NCBI GenBank assembly: GCA_003508835.1
Contig: PUFA01000167.1
Span: 992,001-1,056,000 of the forward strand
Source: Eonycteris spelaea
Taxonomy: Eukaryota; Chordata; Mammalia; Chiroptera; Pteropodidae
Length of the DNA: 64,000 bases
Direction of reading: 5' to 3'
Shown: positions 1 to 10,335 of the stretch, in pieces
How positions within the stretch are numbered: position 1 is the first letter of the stretch
Layout of the letters: every line of letters begins with the position of its first letter
Notes under the pieces: model-generated
Told to the model about the DNA's origin: nothing
Seen by the model: only the letters and a program-made list of their open reading frames with translations
Database searches by the model: none
Position numbers and translations under genes: made by a program

Positions 1-1024
1 AGTAAAGACTCTCTTATCTTTAAATATGATTTATCTTTGAAGATATTCATATAACAACTCTAATTGCAACAATGCTCTAATTTTTAGAATAAACAAAGGA
101 TTAATCAAGTGTTGATTTGGTGAGGGGGATAATTTTCTAACAAAATTATTTGATAGCAAATTTTGACACCCTTCATTTCACACTGACTTTTATAGCAGAA
201 TCATACAAAGGTCATTTTGAAAAAAGATGTGAGGGCTTCATCAATTTTCCTGAGAGCCTCTCTTAATCCTTTGATATTCAAATAATTCTCCTTTTGAAGA
301 GCTTATCCTCTTATCATCCTTGTTTTTCTCATCTTTAATTGTTAACTGGCCTAACACGGCCAGTTACTCATCTGCTTATGGAACAGTTTTACAAAATCAC
401 TTTCAATGACTTCATAAAATTCTGCATCTTTTGTAAGATTAGCAATTTTACATGGCAACTGAAATGTAATGTATTTACATTGTATTGTCAGATGTTTATA
501 ACATCTACAGTTAGCAAAATTGACTGGTTGAATGGTGAAAGTTGCTGGTGTTAAGTCAGGAGGGCTATCTGAGTGGGGACTAATTTAGTAAGTGGCCGGT
601 TCATTAGAGGACATTTTCCTGTTATGACCAATTTCTGCTTCCCTACACAACTTAGCAACTACTGGGATTCAGATAATCATAATGAGAAACTTCTGTACTG
701 TGCAGCACTAAAAAGGAACGATGTGTGTGTTACATGGAAAAATGTTCATAATGTATTATTAGATAAAAAAAAAACTGAGTTCCAAAAGACTAGTATAACA
801 ATGTTTTTGTGAAATACGGTTAGTATATGCATCAAAAATATAAAAGAAAACAACCTCGAAGAATATATTTCAAATCATTAGCAGTCATTTCTAATAGGTG
901 TGTGGGGAATGGGGAAACCCCATCTCGGTAGCCTTATTTTTAATGAGCATTTATTACACTTTAAAATATGATAAAAGCCAATTAAACATATTTTTAACTG
1001 GTATAGCTAAGATAGGGCCAGAGC
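1..1024. other. unassigned A/T-rich single-copy sequence
   Basis: I see no gene or recognisable repeat here. The short open frames begin and end without splice signals or protein-like composition. The segment runs into an A-rich purine tract at its right end. Confidence 0.5.
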
Positions 1025-1072
1025 CAAAAAGAAAAAAAAAAGAAAAAAAGAAAGAGGAAAGAAAAGGAAAAA
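1025..1072. repeat. A-rich purine low-complexity tract
   Basis: Nearly 50 bp of A with interspersed G. It directly precedes a 26-bp direct repeat (1068-1093 and 1116-1141). It could be a decayed poly-A tail, but I see no recognisable retroelement body to its left. Confidence 0.7.
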
Positions 1073-1141
1073 CAGCTGTCACTATATTAGTGTGTAAACA
1101 TTAATGTGCAAAAAGAAAAACAGCTGTCACTACATTAGTGT
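1068..1141. repeat. 26-bp direct repeat, 48-bp period
   Basis: The block beginning AAAAACAGCTGTCACTA occurs at 1068-1093 and again at 1116-1141, with one difference (T versus C in the middle). The 22-bp spacer is A/T-rich. This is a local tandem-type duplication rather than a dispersed repeat. Confidence 0.85.
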
Positions 1142-1589
1142 ACTCCTAGAAGGAGAGCTTTTATAGGCCCATTTTGAAGGGGTGTATTAGGATTCTTCAA
1201 TATAAACCTGTCTTATTATAAACACCCCAGAGCTCTTTCTCAAAATAATCAAGCCAAAAATATTTGCTGAGAATCTGTTATTTTCAAGGTACTGTGTTGC
1301 ACTTAGTGCTCAAAGGAATACAAGGATCTTTAAGACTGCTAAAGCTTTTACTCAAAAAGCCAGTTTAAAAAAGTTATGATGTTCCTCAGTGAATGAGGTA
1401 GGCAACACCACCTGTCATTAGTGACCAAGGTCTGCTACAACTGTGTGAAAATGGAGAAATTGACTAGTTGATTTTTCAGTCTTTGTCCCCACTTAGGATT
1501 CTTTGGGTCAAACATTAGATGAGAGTCAGCACTGAGCATGAGATATTAACCTTCAGAGAAAAATGTAACTCTTTTTCCTCCACTGGCAG

Positions 1590-1689
1590 GGAAATTCACA
1601 GATTGGTTCAAAGGCCGGATAGAGCTTCATCCAGATCTTATGAGTTTTATGGGATTTTTTTTCCATGGGGCTACTAATGAAGTGAGATG
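1590..1689 (+). other. candidate 100-bp internal exon (unproven)
   Basis: The left edge follows CTTTTTCCTCCACTGGCAG, a good polypyrimidine tract and AG. The right edge is ATG followed by GTGAGT, a strong donor. One frame is open across the whole segment and reads K-F-T-D-W-F-K-G-R then E-L-H-P-D-L-M; the stop in that frame falls only in the donor itself. I do not recognise the peptide. It lies about 6 kb upstream of the CpG island, so on the plus strand it would belong to another transcription unit or an upstream alternative exon. A chance pairing of splice-like sites is quite possible. Confidence 0.25.
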
Positions 1690-1726
1690 GTGAGTAGTAG
1701 GGTATGTATATTTTTTAATCTTCTGA

Positions 1727-1836
1727 CTCATTTTATGAATCAGGAAGCTGAAACCGACTCAAGGGAACACTGCTGCTAAGGACAGAACCAGGATTTGAAC
1801 CTGGCACTTGCATTCTTAATTTTTATGACCCTACTC
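1727..1836 (-). mobile_element. MIR SINE fragment, minus strand
   Basis: It matches the antisense MIR pattern: 'ctcattttatgaatcaggaagctgaaa', then 'agaaccaggatttgaacctgg', the B-box-proximal part of the tRNA-like head. Both ends are truncated. MIR is an extinct tRNA-derived SINE mobilised by LINE-2. Confidence 0.65.
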
Positions 1837-1839
1837 CTT

Positions 1840-4800
1840 CCTCATTGCAGGTTACAGGAAGAATACTGATTAATGTATATATTTACTGTAAAGTTTACCC
1901 CAGGAAGAAAGAGGAAACCAGCTGCATAAATGGAATTTGGAGAAAGGTAAAACCTTCCGCTAAACAATAAATGTCCATGAAATCTCTGTAGTCTTCCTGG
2001 TTAAGAGGTTACCAAGATTTCTGTAGACTTGGTCTTCCTTTCTACTCCTGGAAGTTATTCCTTTTGGGAAGAGTTGAAGCATATTGGCAGAGTAACACTT
2101 TCTCTTCTGCCTACATTCTACCTAAACTGTGGATAATCAGAGGCACTTTGGATTCTGAATTCCGCTACAACAAAAATCATTTATTTTTTTAAATTTGCCA
2201 TTGAGATACTTCAGTGATGGATTATGCATGGCATATTCAATACCTAGGGTAAAAGTAAGTGCTTTATATGTGCTATATAGCATAATTTACAGTGATAATG
2301 TAGTGTGCCATATTTACAACTTAATTGTACCAACTTGATCTTTAGAACTCATTGAAATACAAGGAAAGTATGATTTAACTATCATTAGAATTTAGCTTCG
2401 ATTTATGACATATTCATGAAGAGTTAAAAACTAAAAATGAATATTTTTAAAAAGAAAAAATCATTTGATCTTTTAGGCAAAGTTTATATGTATTCGATCA
2501 CAAAATAGTATTATAGAAGAACCAAATATAGGGGAAAAATGGTTTTAGTTCACTACTGTGGCCATTATGAAATACAAGACAGTAGGTCACTTCTCTTGTT
2601 GCAGAGTGAAAACAAACAGCTTATTACAACCACTCTTGGGATAGTACATGAAATGCAAAAATATATTTTTTGATGAAAAATGACTGGGAGTCATCTCCTT
2701 GAAAAATTTCTAAAAAGTATTCTCAACATCACAAACTACAGGAAAATAACTTGTGGAAAATGAAAATCCCACAAGGAAAATTCTTTCCTTCGTTGTTCTC
2801 TCTACCTCTAATAATGTGAAGACTTGACATTGAACATTGCAATGACTTATGGATGACCTCAAAGGTTGATGAAAAATAATAATCTGCAATTTTGTCGAGG
2901 CAAGCATCAGAATCTCAAATATTATTGTCTGAGAACAAATCACTTGATTAGCAAGTGGGCCCAGTCATCCACCTGATATTCACAGCTAAACTATGGTTCT
3001 CTATCAAATCTGCAAAAATCCTTCAAAGAGGTAATAACTTTGTTTCTTTGTGAAAAATGGCCCTTAAAGAAAGTCAACTGCTAGAGTAGTGTTGAAAGGT
3101 GATGGCATTTATTAATTTGCATGATTATATTTAGAGAATTGCATGATTATATTTATATTTAGATTACAATTAGATGCATGACGTTGAAGGCCTGTTGATA
3201 TACGTGCAAATTTGAAGATTCCCTGGGTAGGCAGGCATTTCTTTGCAGACTGGCACGTGACTTCTTTGAACAGAAATGGGAAGATACTTTCTAGTTTCAC
3301 CTGTTGGTTAGAAAAAAAAAAAAGAAAGAAAGAAACTTATATTACTATGATCTTTTGAGGAGCAAGCACTTTCAGAAATCAAATGTACTGTGTAACTAAC
3401 TGCTAGGGTCTGAGATTGCTATTTGGCAGCAAAAACTCCCTTGGGTCCATGAAGTGGTTGCTTTCCCCTAAATTTTGCTTTAAAAAAAATCTGCTGTAGT
3501 TGACCTCGTTGTTCAGCATTCTGCAGCTGAGAAAGGGCTTATTGTTGTCAGCTGAGTATTCCATATAGTAATCACAATAATCCCAGAATTTTACAAGCCA
3601 CAGAATTATGGTGGCTCCTTAGCATGGTATCATCAGGCTGTTGATGGATGAAGAACTGATGTCATCTTTGATATACATTCCCCATACCCTCTACCTGGGA
3701 ATGTTGATAGACATGTTAGGTTCTAACTGGAGCACTAAAAGTTGAATCACTTATTATTCTTATTATTCATGCCCCTTACTGGTAGTCAGTGAAATACAGA
3801 CGAGAATACCTTATCCAGGATACGAATGTGACGACATGGCAAGATGTCAGGCGTCTCCAGAGATCTTAGATGTTTGGCCATTTGAGAGATGGCCTCTAAT
3901 TTTCATTTGGCCTTCATGAAGCTGTTGAAAAAAATTATTTGCATGCCTGGTTCTAGCTGTAAGTTTTAATGGTTGTCTTGGAAAGATGGTAGCATCATAG
4001 AGCTGGGCTTGTAGATTCTGAGAATCTTAGCTGCCTCAGAAAAACTCAAGGAAACTTAATTTCCAGACCTGGAAAAGATCCATTTTTATGGAATCACTTG
4101 TTTAGCCTTGTTGCCTTGAGTCAAATAAAGTGAGTTACTCTTTATGAAGTATGAACAATGCCAGAAACACATCATTAAAATTTTAATTTAATTTGGCCTA
4201 TTGAAGTAAGAATCCAGACAGTTTGGTTCACCTATAACTGACTGAGATTAATGATACTGTTTTGATCTGGAATAATTCTGGTCACGTGAATGAAAGTTCC
4301 AAGGCAAGGAGATTGAGCGTAGTTATGAAGACTCACTACCTTTTCCGTAGGTTCTGGGCCAAAGTATTAAATGTGCTTTCATCAGAGTTGTTGATTTTGT
4401 ACTTTTAGCAAATATTAAATTCACTTTTAGGAGAAAGATATAGGTTAAAATCTATCTGACTAATACGTTTAATTTTGTGACCATGGGCTTTTCATTTGTT
4501 CTTCACTTCCCCACCAACTCCTCTGAACAGAAATGGGGAGATCTTTCTCCAATGCTATGACCTTATTTTGCAAATCACTACCAGTTCCATAGTAGAAGTT
4601 AAAACTTTGCAGGTTCAGATATCACAAGAGTACTTTTTTTCCTATTTGCCAAGATAAAATCCCAACTTATGGCTTGGAACCATACTGTAAAATATAAATA
4701 ACATCTTAATGAGCACTGCAGAGAACAGTGTGCTGGGCCAGTTGCCTACCACTGAAGGGCTGGGTTTAAGTGTGCCTTGGGTCATAATGAAACTAGTTTG

Positions 4801-5436
4801 GTGGTCTTAGCCTCCCAATTGACATTTTCCCACACTAGAAAACCAGCACAGGAGTTCATGGAATTCCCTACCAAAGACAATTGCAGTTCTGCCCAAAACC
4901 AGAACTGGAGTGTGGATGGGATACCCTGGAGGAGAAGCTAGAGGAGAAGCAACAGGGAGCCCTTTAATCCAAAATTAAACTCCTGCCTAGATTTAGGAGG
5001 AAGAGGGAAGGGGGAAAATAATTGCACGTGGTTTTTTTTTTTTTTTAAATTATTTCTGTCTATATTCTATAATTTCAAATATGATCTAAAGACATTTCCT
5101 TGTTTTTATTGCCTTCACTGTCCATGTTCTTGACTCCATGAGAATACATTTTCCAAAAACATTGGCTAAAAGCAGCTCCTGGGGCTAAGGGACTAAATAC
5201 CTAGATTCCATATAAACTGTTTGTATCTTTCTTAACTCTTCCTGATTCCAAGTTCATCTGCTCTAACTAGCTATCTCTTACCTGCCCCTTAATTCAGGCA
5301 TAGTCCCTGTTCCTACAGGGAGCCCTCTGTAGTGACAAGTGCATACCTTCGTCTCTTGTTTCTTGTACTTGTCTGTATGAATGGTTAATGCCTAATCATA
5401 TGTATCTGGTAATCAAATTTCCAAATATTCCTAAAA
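1840..5436. other. unassigned single-copy sequence
   Basis: No gene is seen. It holds a 17-bp direct repeat (3117-3133 and 3139-3155), a short A tract near 3313 and a T tract near 5033. The open frames in it (60-77 codons) have no support as genes. Parts of 3470-3720 are less A/T-biased and not visibly repetitive, so conserved noncoding sequence is possible, but that needs an alignment. Confidence 0.45.
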
Positions 5437-5440
5437 AATA

Positions 5441-5480
5441 GAGAGAGAGAGAGAAAAAAAAAACAAACAAAAAAACAAAC
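5441..5480. repeat. GA/A-rich low-complexity tract
   Basis: A (GA)n run followed by A-rich sequence with CAAAC interruptions. No retroelement body is identifiable upstream. Confidence 0.8.
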
Positions 5481-6172
5481 CTCCAAACACAAGAAGCTAC
5501 ATTCCTGGCATGATTATATTTCAACAAAGAGGATTCTTTGGTCCTTTCTTCTTTTGGAAAAAGACACTAGCTCTAAATCTCTTAATAATTCTACCTGATT
5601 TAAATCTGACTTTAATCCTGAATGATAAATTAAGATTCTGTATCTTTTCACCCTGCTTTTCAGAGTAATTTGTCTAACCCAACACCTGCATAAATAGATC
5701 CTCTAACTATTTCAAAGACATTCCTTTTGGGCATGGTAGTAGCATCAGCAACAAGAAGAGCAAATGGTGCCACCTCCCACCCCACTGGGGACAACGCCCT
5801 GACCTGTGGTTGCATTTAGAGACCCACTCACTGAAGGAAGGACACCTGATCGCTCTGATTATATGAAAAGTTCCCTGGACAGCCACTACAGGCCTCCTCT
5901 TACAATATTCCCAATCTCTCAAAGTCCTCCCACAAAAAAAAAAAAAAAATTCTTAGAGGAAGAAAGCATTGTCCTTGGGAGGATCCCAGGTAGCCAGCCA
6001 GAAGGAGAAATCCTGAGGTTTGTCCCAGCACAGTACTTTCCTGTAGCAGGGTAATGTGCCTTTCCTGGAGCCAGGCCGACTTTGCCCTAAGGTTACATTT
6101 CCACACAAAGAAGCCTTTAAGGGTGCTGCTGCTGGCCTCCACACTGGAGGTTTATGTCTGTCAATCTTAGGG

Positions 6173-6194
6173 AAAAAAAAAAAAAAAAAAAAAA
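6173..6194. repeat. 22-bp poly-A tract
   Basis: An uninterrupted A run after a GG. No SINE or LINE body is recognisable to its left, so I call it a mononucleotide repeat rather than a retroposon tail. Confidence 0.9.
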
Positions 6195-7745
6195 GAGGCC
6201 ATAATAAAACTGCAGGAGCCAGCAGTGGGGAATTACAACTCTAGGATCAGTGGAGGTCTGCCTCACAGTCCTGCTAGATGCTGAGCATTGGCCTAAGGAC
6301 TGAGAACAATAAAGCGGAAGGAATTTAAGTCAATTGGCTGCTGGATTCCATTAGCAGGACTCAGAGAAGGGGGAGCTTGCTGAGAGTGGTGCACTGATTC
6401 TTGGCCACTGCCATTGTGCCAACCTGCTGGGTGATCCAGAGTCTGAAGAATGGGAAAAGTTCACCCAGTCAAACAGGCCTGCAGACAACCAAGTTGGAGG
6501 CTGTATGTGCGGCAGACACCACAACTCCAAGTGTAACTCAGCTGATTTATAGTTAATAAGAACGAATACTAATTAAGGCCTCAGCGAGCGACTATGATAG
6601 GCAGAACAACAGGAAATACATCAGAAGGTGGACCAAAATATTTTGCAGAGACATGATGAAAAATAAAGGTGGTAGCATCTGAAAGCAAGGCAAAGAGAGG
6701 CGTGGGAAGCCACCAAGTGAATCTGACTGGTTCGGGGGTTGAGGGGAGCAAGTGGGTAATGGAGCTGAGAATAGAGAGAGCATCACTGCCACCTGTCCGG
6801 CAGCTCTGCAGCCCTCATTTGGCAGCGTAGGCCTGATGCCTGCATGGAAGGCTTGCTGGACCCAGCTCCAGAGCTTCCTAAAATATCCTTGAGCCTGATG
6901 CAATATCACTTTGTGATGGCACCGCATTGCGATGTGGTGACAAGATAACCTGGTAATGTGGAAGAAGAGCCTTTTATGTCTTCATGTGATTGCATCTGAG
7001 AGAGGCCAAGTGAGCTGAGCATTCACAATGGAGAATGGGTTTGTTGGAAGGGTAAACTCTCTGATACGGAAGAACAGAGTTCCCATCAGCCTACCTCAGA
7101 CTATGGAGGCTGGACACTTGGGGAGGGCTCAGTCAGGAGATGGAGACTTACAAGGACAACCCCAAGGCCCATCAGCAGTCCACCCTGCACTCTTAAAAGC
7201 AGAGCTGTGGAAGGACTATGCTAAAACCAGCCTTAATCCTGGAGATAGCAGTAAAAGAACAGGGTAGTTTCTCCCAGAGTACGTCCTCTGGGCAAACAAG
7301 GAGTTGGACTGGGGAATGGAAGAGAAGGCAGGCCTAATCTGGAGAAAGCCACTGGGAGCCACCAAGAGTTGGCAGCACCCTCAAGGTTTGGCTTAAGACT
7401 CCAAATGAAAAACAATGTGCCTAGCTCTAGGCAAGCCCCTGTTCTGCATAATGATTGAATTTTGAAATGTGAATCAAACCTTGCGCGAATGAATCAATTC
7501 TCTCTCTCCCAGGCCATTCTTACCATTCTTAGAGGGTGAGTGATGGGTCAGAGGAAGGTTTAAAATGTTTGCCCTTTTACGAAAAAGTAGAAACTGTCAA
7601 TCGCTTCTCTCGCCATCCCCTCCCCCAACGCTCAAAGTGTTCAAAACTAAAAGCTGCAGCATCTTTTCGGCAAGTAACCAGCACAAGTTGAAAGGCACAT
7701 GCTGTTGCATTTCTGATTAGATTGTATGTTAAGCAGGAAAATCCG

Positions 7746-7761
7746 CCCCCCTTTTGGGGGG
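7746..7761. other. perfect GC-stem hairpin
   Basis: Six C, four T, six G: an uninterrupted 6-bp GC stem with a T4 loop, about 220 bp before the CpG island. In RNA on either strand it would fold as a very stable short hairpin. Confidence 0.85.
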
Positions 7762-8050
7762 CTAAATGCATGTCTGTTTAAAGAAGCCACCAGGCAGTGC
7801 CTCTCACTTTGTCTTGGCAGGGCACAACCATCAGACGAAGTGGGAGGAAGAAACATTAACTTCAACAGCTGTTTCTTGACCCCGGCTGTCAGTCTTCCCA
7901 AGAATAAATTTTGGAGAGTCCTATTTGAAACAAAGAGGGAGTTTTGGGGGGAGAGAAAAGTTGGTTGGCTCCAAGGCGGCCGCCCAAAGAAGCAAGGAAC
8001 AAGATGTTTGTAGTTACCACGCAGCCTGCAAGCCTCAGCCGTGTGCAGAG

Positions 8051-8137
8051 ATGGAGCAAAGTAACTTGAAAGCTCTCCTCTCGGCGCCCTGTGCCTGCAG
8101 CTTCCCCCCTAACGCGCGCCCAGATCCAGCGCCGGTG
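8051..8137 (+). other. candidate first coding exon segment (unproven)
   Basis: An ATG inside the CpG island opens a 29-codon frame starting M-E-Q-S-N-L-K-A-L-L-S and ending at GGTG|GTAAGA, a usable donor that falls exactly on a codon boundary. Joined to the acceptor at 10100 the frame continues 38 more codons to a stop. I recognise neither half. Initiation context and transcription are unknown; a noncoding first exon or no exon at all is equally possible. Confidence 0.2.
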
Positions 8138-8277
8138 GTAAGAGCCGTAGCTCGACTACAGTAATTCCCCAGCTCGGGCGGCTTGAAACTGCTCGGGCTG
8201 AATAGCATTTGCTGTTCCGTCCTGCGGCCGCCTCCCGCCGCTGCTGCCGCGCTCCCTGCAAAGCAGCTCTCATTATC

Positions 8278-8285
8278 CCGGAAGT
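8278..8285. promoter_or_regulatory. ETS-family consensus site
   Basis: CCGGAAGT, the core motif bound by GABPA/ELK-type ETS factors and common in CpG-island promoters. It lies in the densest CpG part of the island. Site occupancy is inference. Confidence 0.55.
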
Positions 8286-8432
8286 TGTGCTGACACAGTC
8301 TCGCTGCCACCAGAAGTTTGTCAACATCAAACTTCTCCTGTGTGGGGTACGTTCACCTTCCACGAGTATTTAATCGAGCCAACAAGCAAACAAACAAACC
8401 CAAATAAACCTGCCCGTGATGTCATGGTGTTT

Positions 8433-8434
<2 letters not shown>

Positions 8435-8463
<29 letters not shown>
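8435..8463. repeat. 29-bp poly-T tract within CpG island
   Basis: An uninterrupted T run. No antisense SINE follows on the right, so it is probably an expanded mononucleotide repeat. It would be length-variable and prone to sequencing error. Confidence 0.9.
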
Positions 8464-9230
8464 GGCTTTCCTGGAAGCCTGAGGCTGTTAGGAATTTGCT
8501 GGTGGGCGCGGAGAGCGCGGGCGGGTTTCTGGGGGAGATAAGGGATGGCCCCCTGGACAGGAAGTGGGGAAGGGGCTGTGTAGGGGCAAGTGGGCGGTTG
8601 GTGATGGACGCAGGGGAGCGGGGGAGGGGCCTGGGACTGGAGTGCAGTGAACTGGTCCTGCAGCCTGTTGGCTGCCGAGGGTTTGCAGGATGCACCGACA
8701 GGGGCGAAGGTTGTTGATTTGCGTCCCCTGACCCCTCATCAAAGGTTACCTGAAGTGGTGGCGAGGCAAAGCCGAAGGCGCGCGTGTACTGGCGACAGGG
8801 GGTGGTGGGTGGGGGGAGGCTGTCTATACTCCTGCAGGACATTTGTACAGAAACCTCAGGGATCTTTCGGAATAAAGGGCATTAGAGTCATAAACTGTAT
8901 TTCGAGGCTCCAACTGCAACATGAAAGAAATCCTTGTTTTTGAGGACAGGGATGTCATTATCACCTTTTTTGTTTTAAATAGGTCTGTTCTGATATCTTG
9001 ATTATGCCATTAGGTCTAAACTTAACTGATTCCCTTTCCTAAGCTAGGTTTCCGGGTTTAGTTCAATAACTGCTACCCATTTGGGGCGTTTGTGGTTTCC
9101 AGTTGCTCCCCGCGCTTAGGCGCTCCTGCTGTCCTCCCAGCCCCCCAGTGTTGGGAGACTCTTGATTAACACTTTACATTTTGTACTTTCATGCAGACAC
9201 GTTCAGTCCCGCTAGACTGCCAGAGAGTGA

Positions 9231-9266
9231 AGAGTTGTGACCTTAGCCAGAGTTGTGACCTTAGCC
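9231..9266. repeat. perfect 18-bp tandem duplication
   Basis: AGAGTTGTGACCTTAGCC occurs twice back to back without a mismatch. The identity implies a recent duplication or strong constraint. Confidence 0.95.
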
Positions 9267-9281
9267 ATTCATGAAGTAATA

Positions 9282-9295
9282 CCACTGGGGGGCCA
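9282..9295. promoter_or_regulatory. CTCF-like motif
   Basis: CCACTGGGGGGCCA agrees with the CTCF core CCASYAGRKGGCRS at 12 of 14 positions by eye. It lies 16 bp after the tandem duplication and about 0.5 kb past the CpG island. Motif resemblance only. Confidence 0.3.
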
Positions 9296-10099
9296 CAGGT
9301 TTTCACGGAGGACCTAGAACACCAACATTAACTTTGTGTCTAGTTTGGAAGGCAGCATACTGCATTCAGATCTTGGAAATCAGAGACAGGGTTGCAGTAT
9401 TCCCCATGAAATGTCAAGGCAGATATGGATGGCTGAGAGAGTTCACTGCCCCTTAAGTGGCCAACCCAAAGCATGATCTCTTGAATTGGAAATCTGTCCA
9501 CTGGTGGGTGCAGCAAAATTCTTCTCTACTCTTCAACAATAAGTCAAGGTGAATAAATATCTCTGAAGAGAATACCTATTATCTCACTATGATATCCTGA
9601 GGGTGGGGAGGGTTTACTCCAATTAGGGAGCCAGGTGCTAAATTTACTTTTCTTGTTGGTCATCTGTTAGTAACCATGTTTTTAGAAAAATTATGTCAGT
9701 AGTCATGTATCTTTGATAACAAGAAGCAAGCTGCTTTCCCCTATTTTTCAAACTGCCCTAAAAAGGAAAATTGTACTAGTCTTAAGGAGCCAGTTTACTT
9801 TACTCACAAAACCAAAAAGCCAAAAACAAAATCTAAAGGAAAGCCAATGAGGTGTTTCTCAGGGACTGGACAGTACTTTTGACAAACACAAATCAAATAG
9901 ATTCAAATACAGTTATAGAGTAGGCAGTCCTTTAAATAAATAGATAGATAGATAGATCCACAAAGAGATGTATTTTCTTGAAAGTTTAGCTGTTCGCTAT
10001 AGTTAATTTTCCCTTTGACCATACCCTAAATATTTCCCTGAATTATTCAGACTTCTTTAGGTGGTATTTCAATTTTTCACTTATTTATTTTCTCCGCAG

Positions 10100-10335
10100 A
10101 AAGTACTTATCAACATTGTTATACCTCAGTGTGGACATGAATCAAGAAGAACATGTGGAGGGTTCCATTTCCAACTCCATGTGCATGAATTATTTGCCCT
10201 GGTTGTTAATCTGTCCTAGTGTGGAGAGCCTGATTTACAAAGGCTGGAGGACTTCTGTGGAGCATGGTATCATATGGCTACTATGGCTGGGCTTATTGCT
10301 TATTTACAAATAAACTATTTTGCATTTCTGTGCAC
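10100..10335 (+). other. candidate terminal exon with poly-A signal (unproven)
   Basis: A strong acceptor (TTATTTATTTTCTCCGCAG) precedes 10100 and an AATAAA lies at 10309-10314, followed by TG-rich sequence. In frame 1 the segment is open for 38 codons before TAG, reading K-V-L-I-N-I-V-I-P-Q-C-G-H-E-S. That is the frame reached by joining to the donor at 8137. A longer overlapping frame (to 10313) starts at a TTG, not an ATG. A transcript of two small exons from the CpG island is possible; I cannot show it exists. Confidence 0.25.

Larger units (their letters stand above)
5481..7960. other. unassigned sequence upstream of the CpG island
   Basis: More G+C than the first 5 kb and with no clear repeat family. 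It contains a 22-A tract (6173-6194) and a shorter one near 5934. A block near 6540-6590 contains homeodomain-type TAATTAAG-like sites next to CpG-bearing sequence. Several overlapping short frames on both strands (5707-7415) look like chance frames. Regulatory sequence associated with the island is a reasonable but untested reading. Confidence 0.4.
7965..8810. promoter_or_regulatory. CpG island, probable promoter
   Basis: The only CpG-dense part of the window. By hand I count about 25 CpGs between 7977 and 8312 and about 20 more between 8340 and 8800, in a window where CpG is otherwise rare. It holds a CCGGAAGT ETS-type site (8278-8285), a NotI-type GCGGCCGC near 8224 and a TGATGTCA motif (8417-8424) that is one C-to-T change from a perfect CRE. 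A 29-T run splits the island. Such islands usually mark promoters of broadly expressed or developmental genes. Direction is undetermined: both strands have long G+C-driven open frames (plus 8340-8717, minus 8327-8842) without recognisable domains. Confidence 0.7.
8811..10090. other. unassigned sequence after the CpG island
   Basis: No gene or clear repeat. It includes a perfect 18-bp tandem duplication (9231-9266), a CTCF-like motif (9282-9295) and a short TAGA microsatellite (9941-9957). Confidence 0.5.

Noticed and set aside
8327..8842. 171-codon minus-strand frame over the CpG island
   Set aside because: Pro/Ser/Arg-rich composition follows from G+C bias, the frame contains a Lys run encoded by the poly-T tract, and overlapping frames exist on the other strand.
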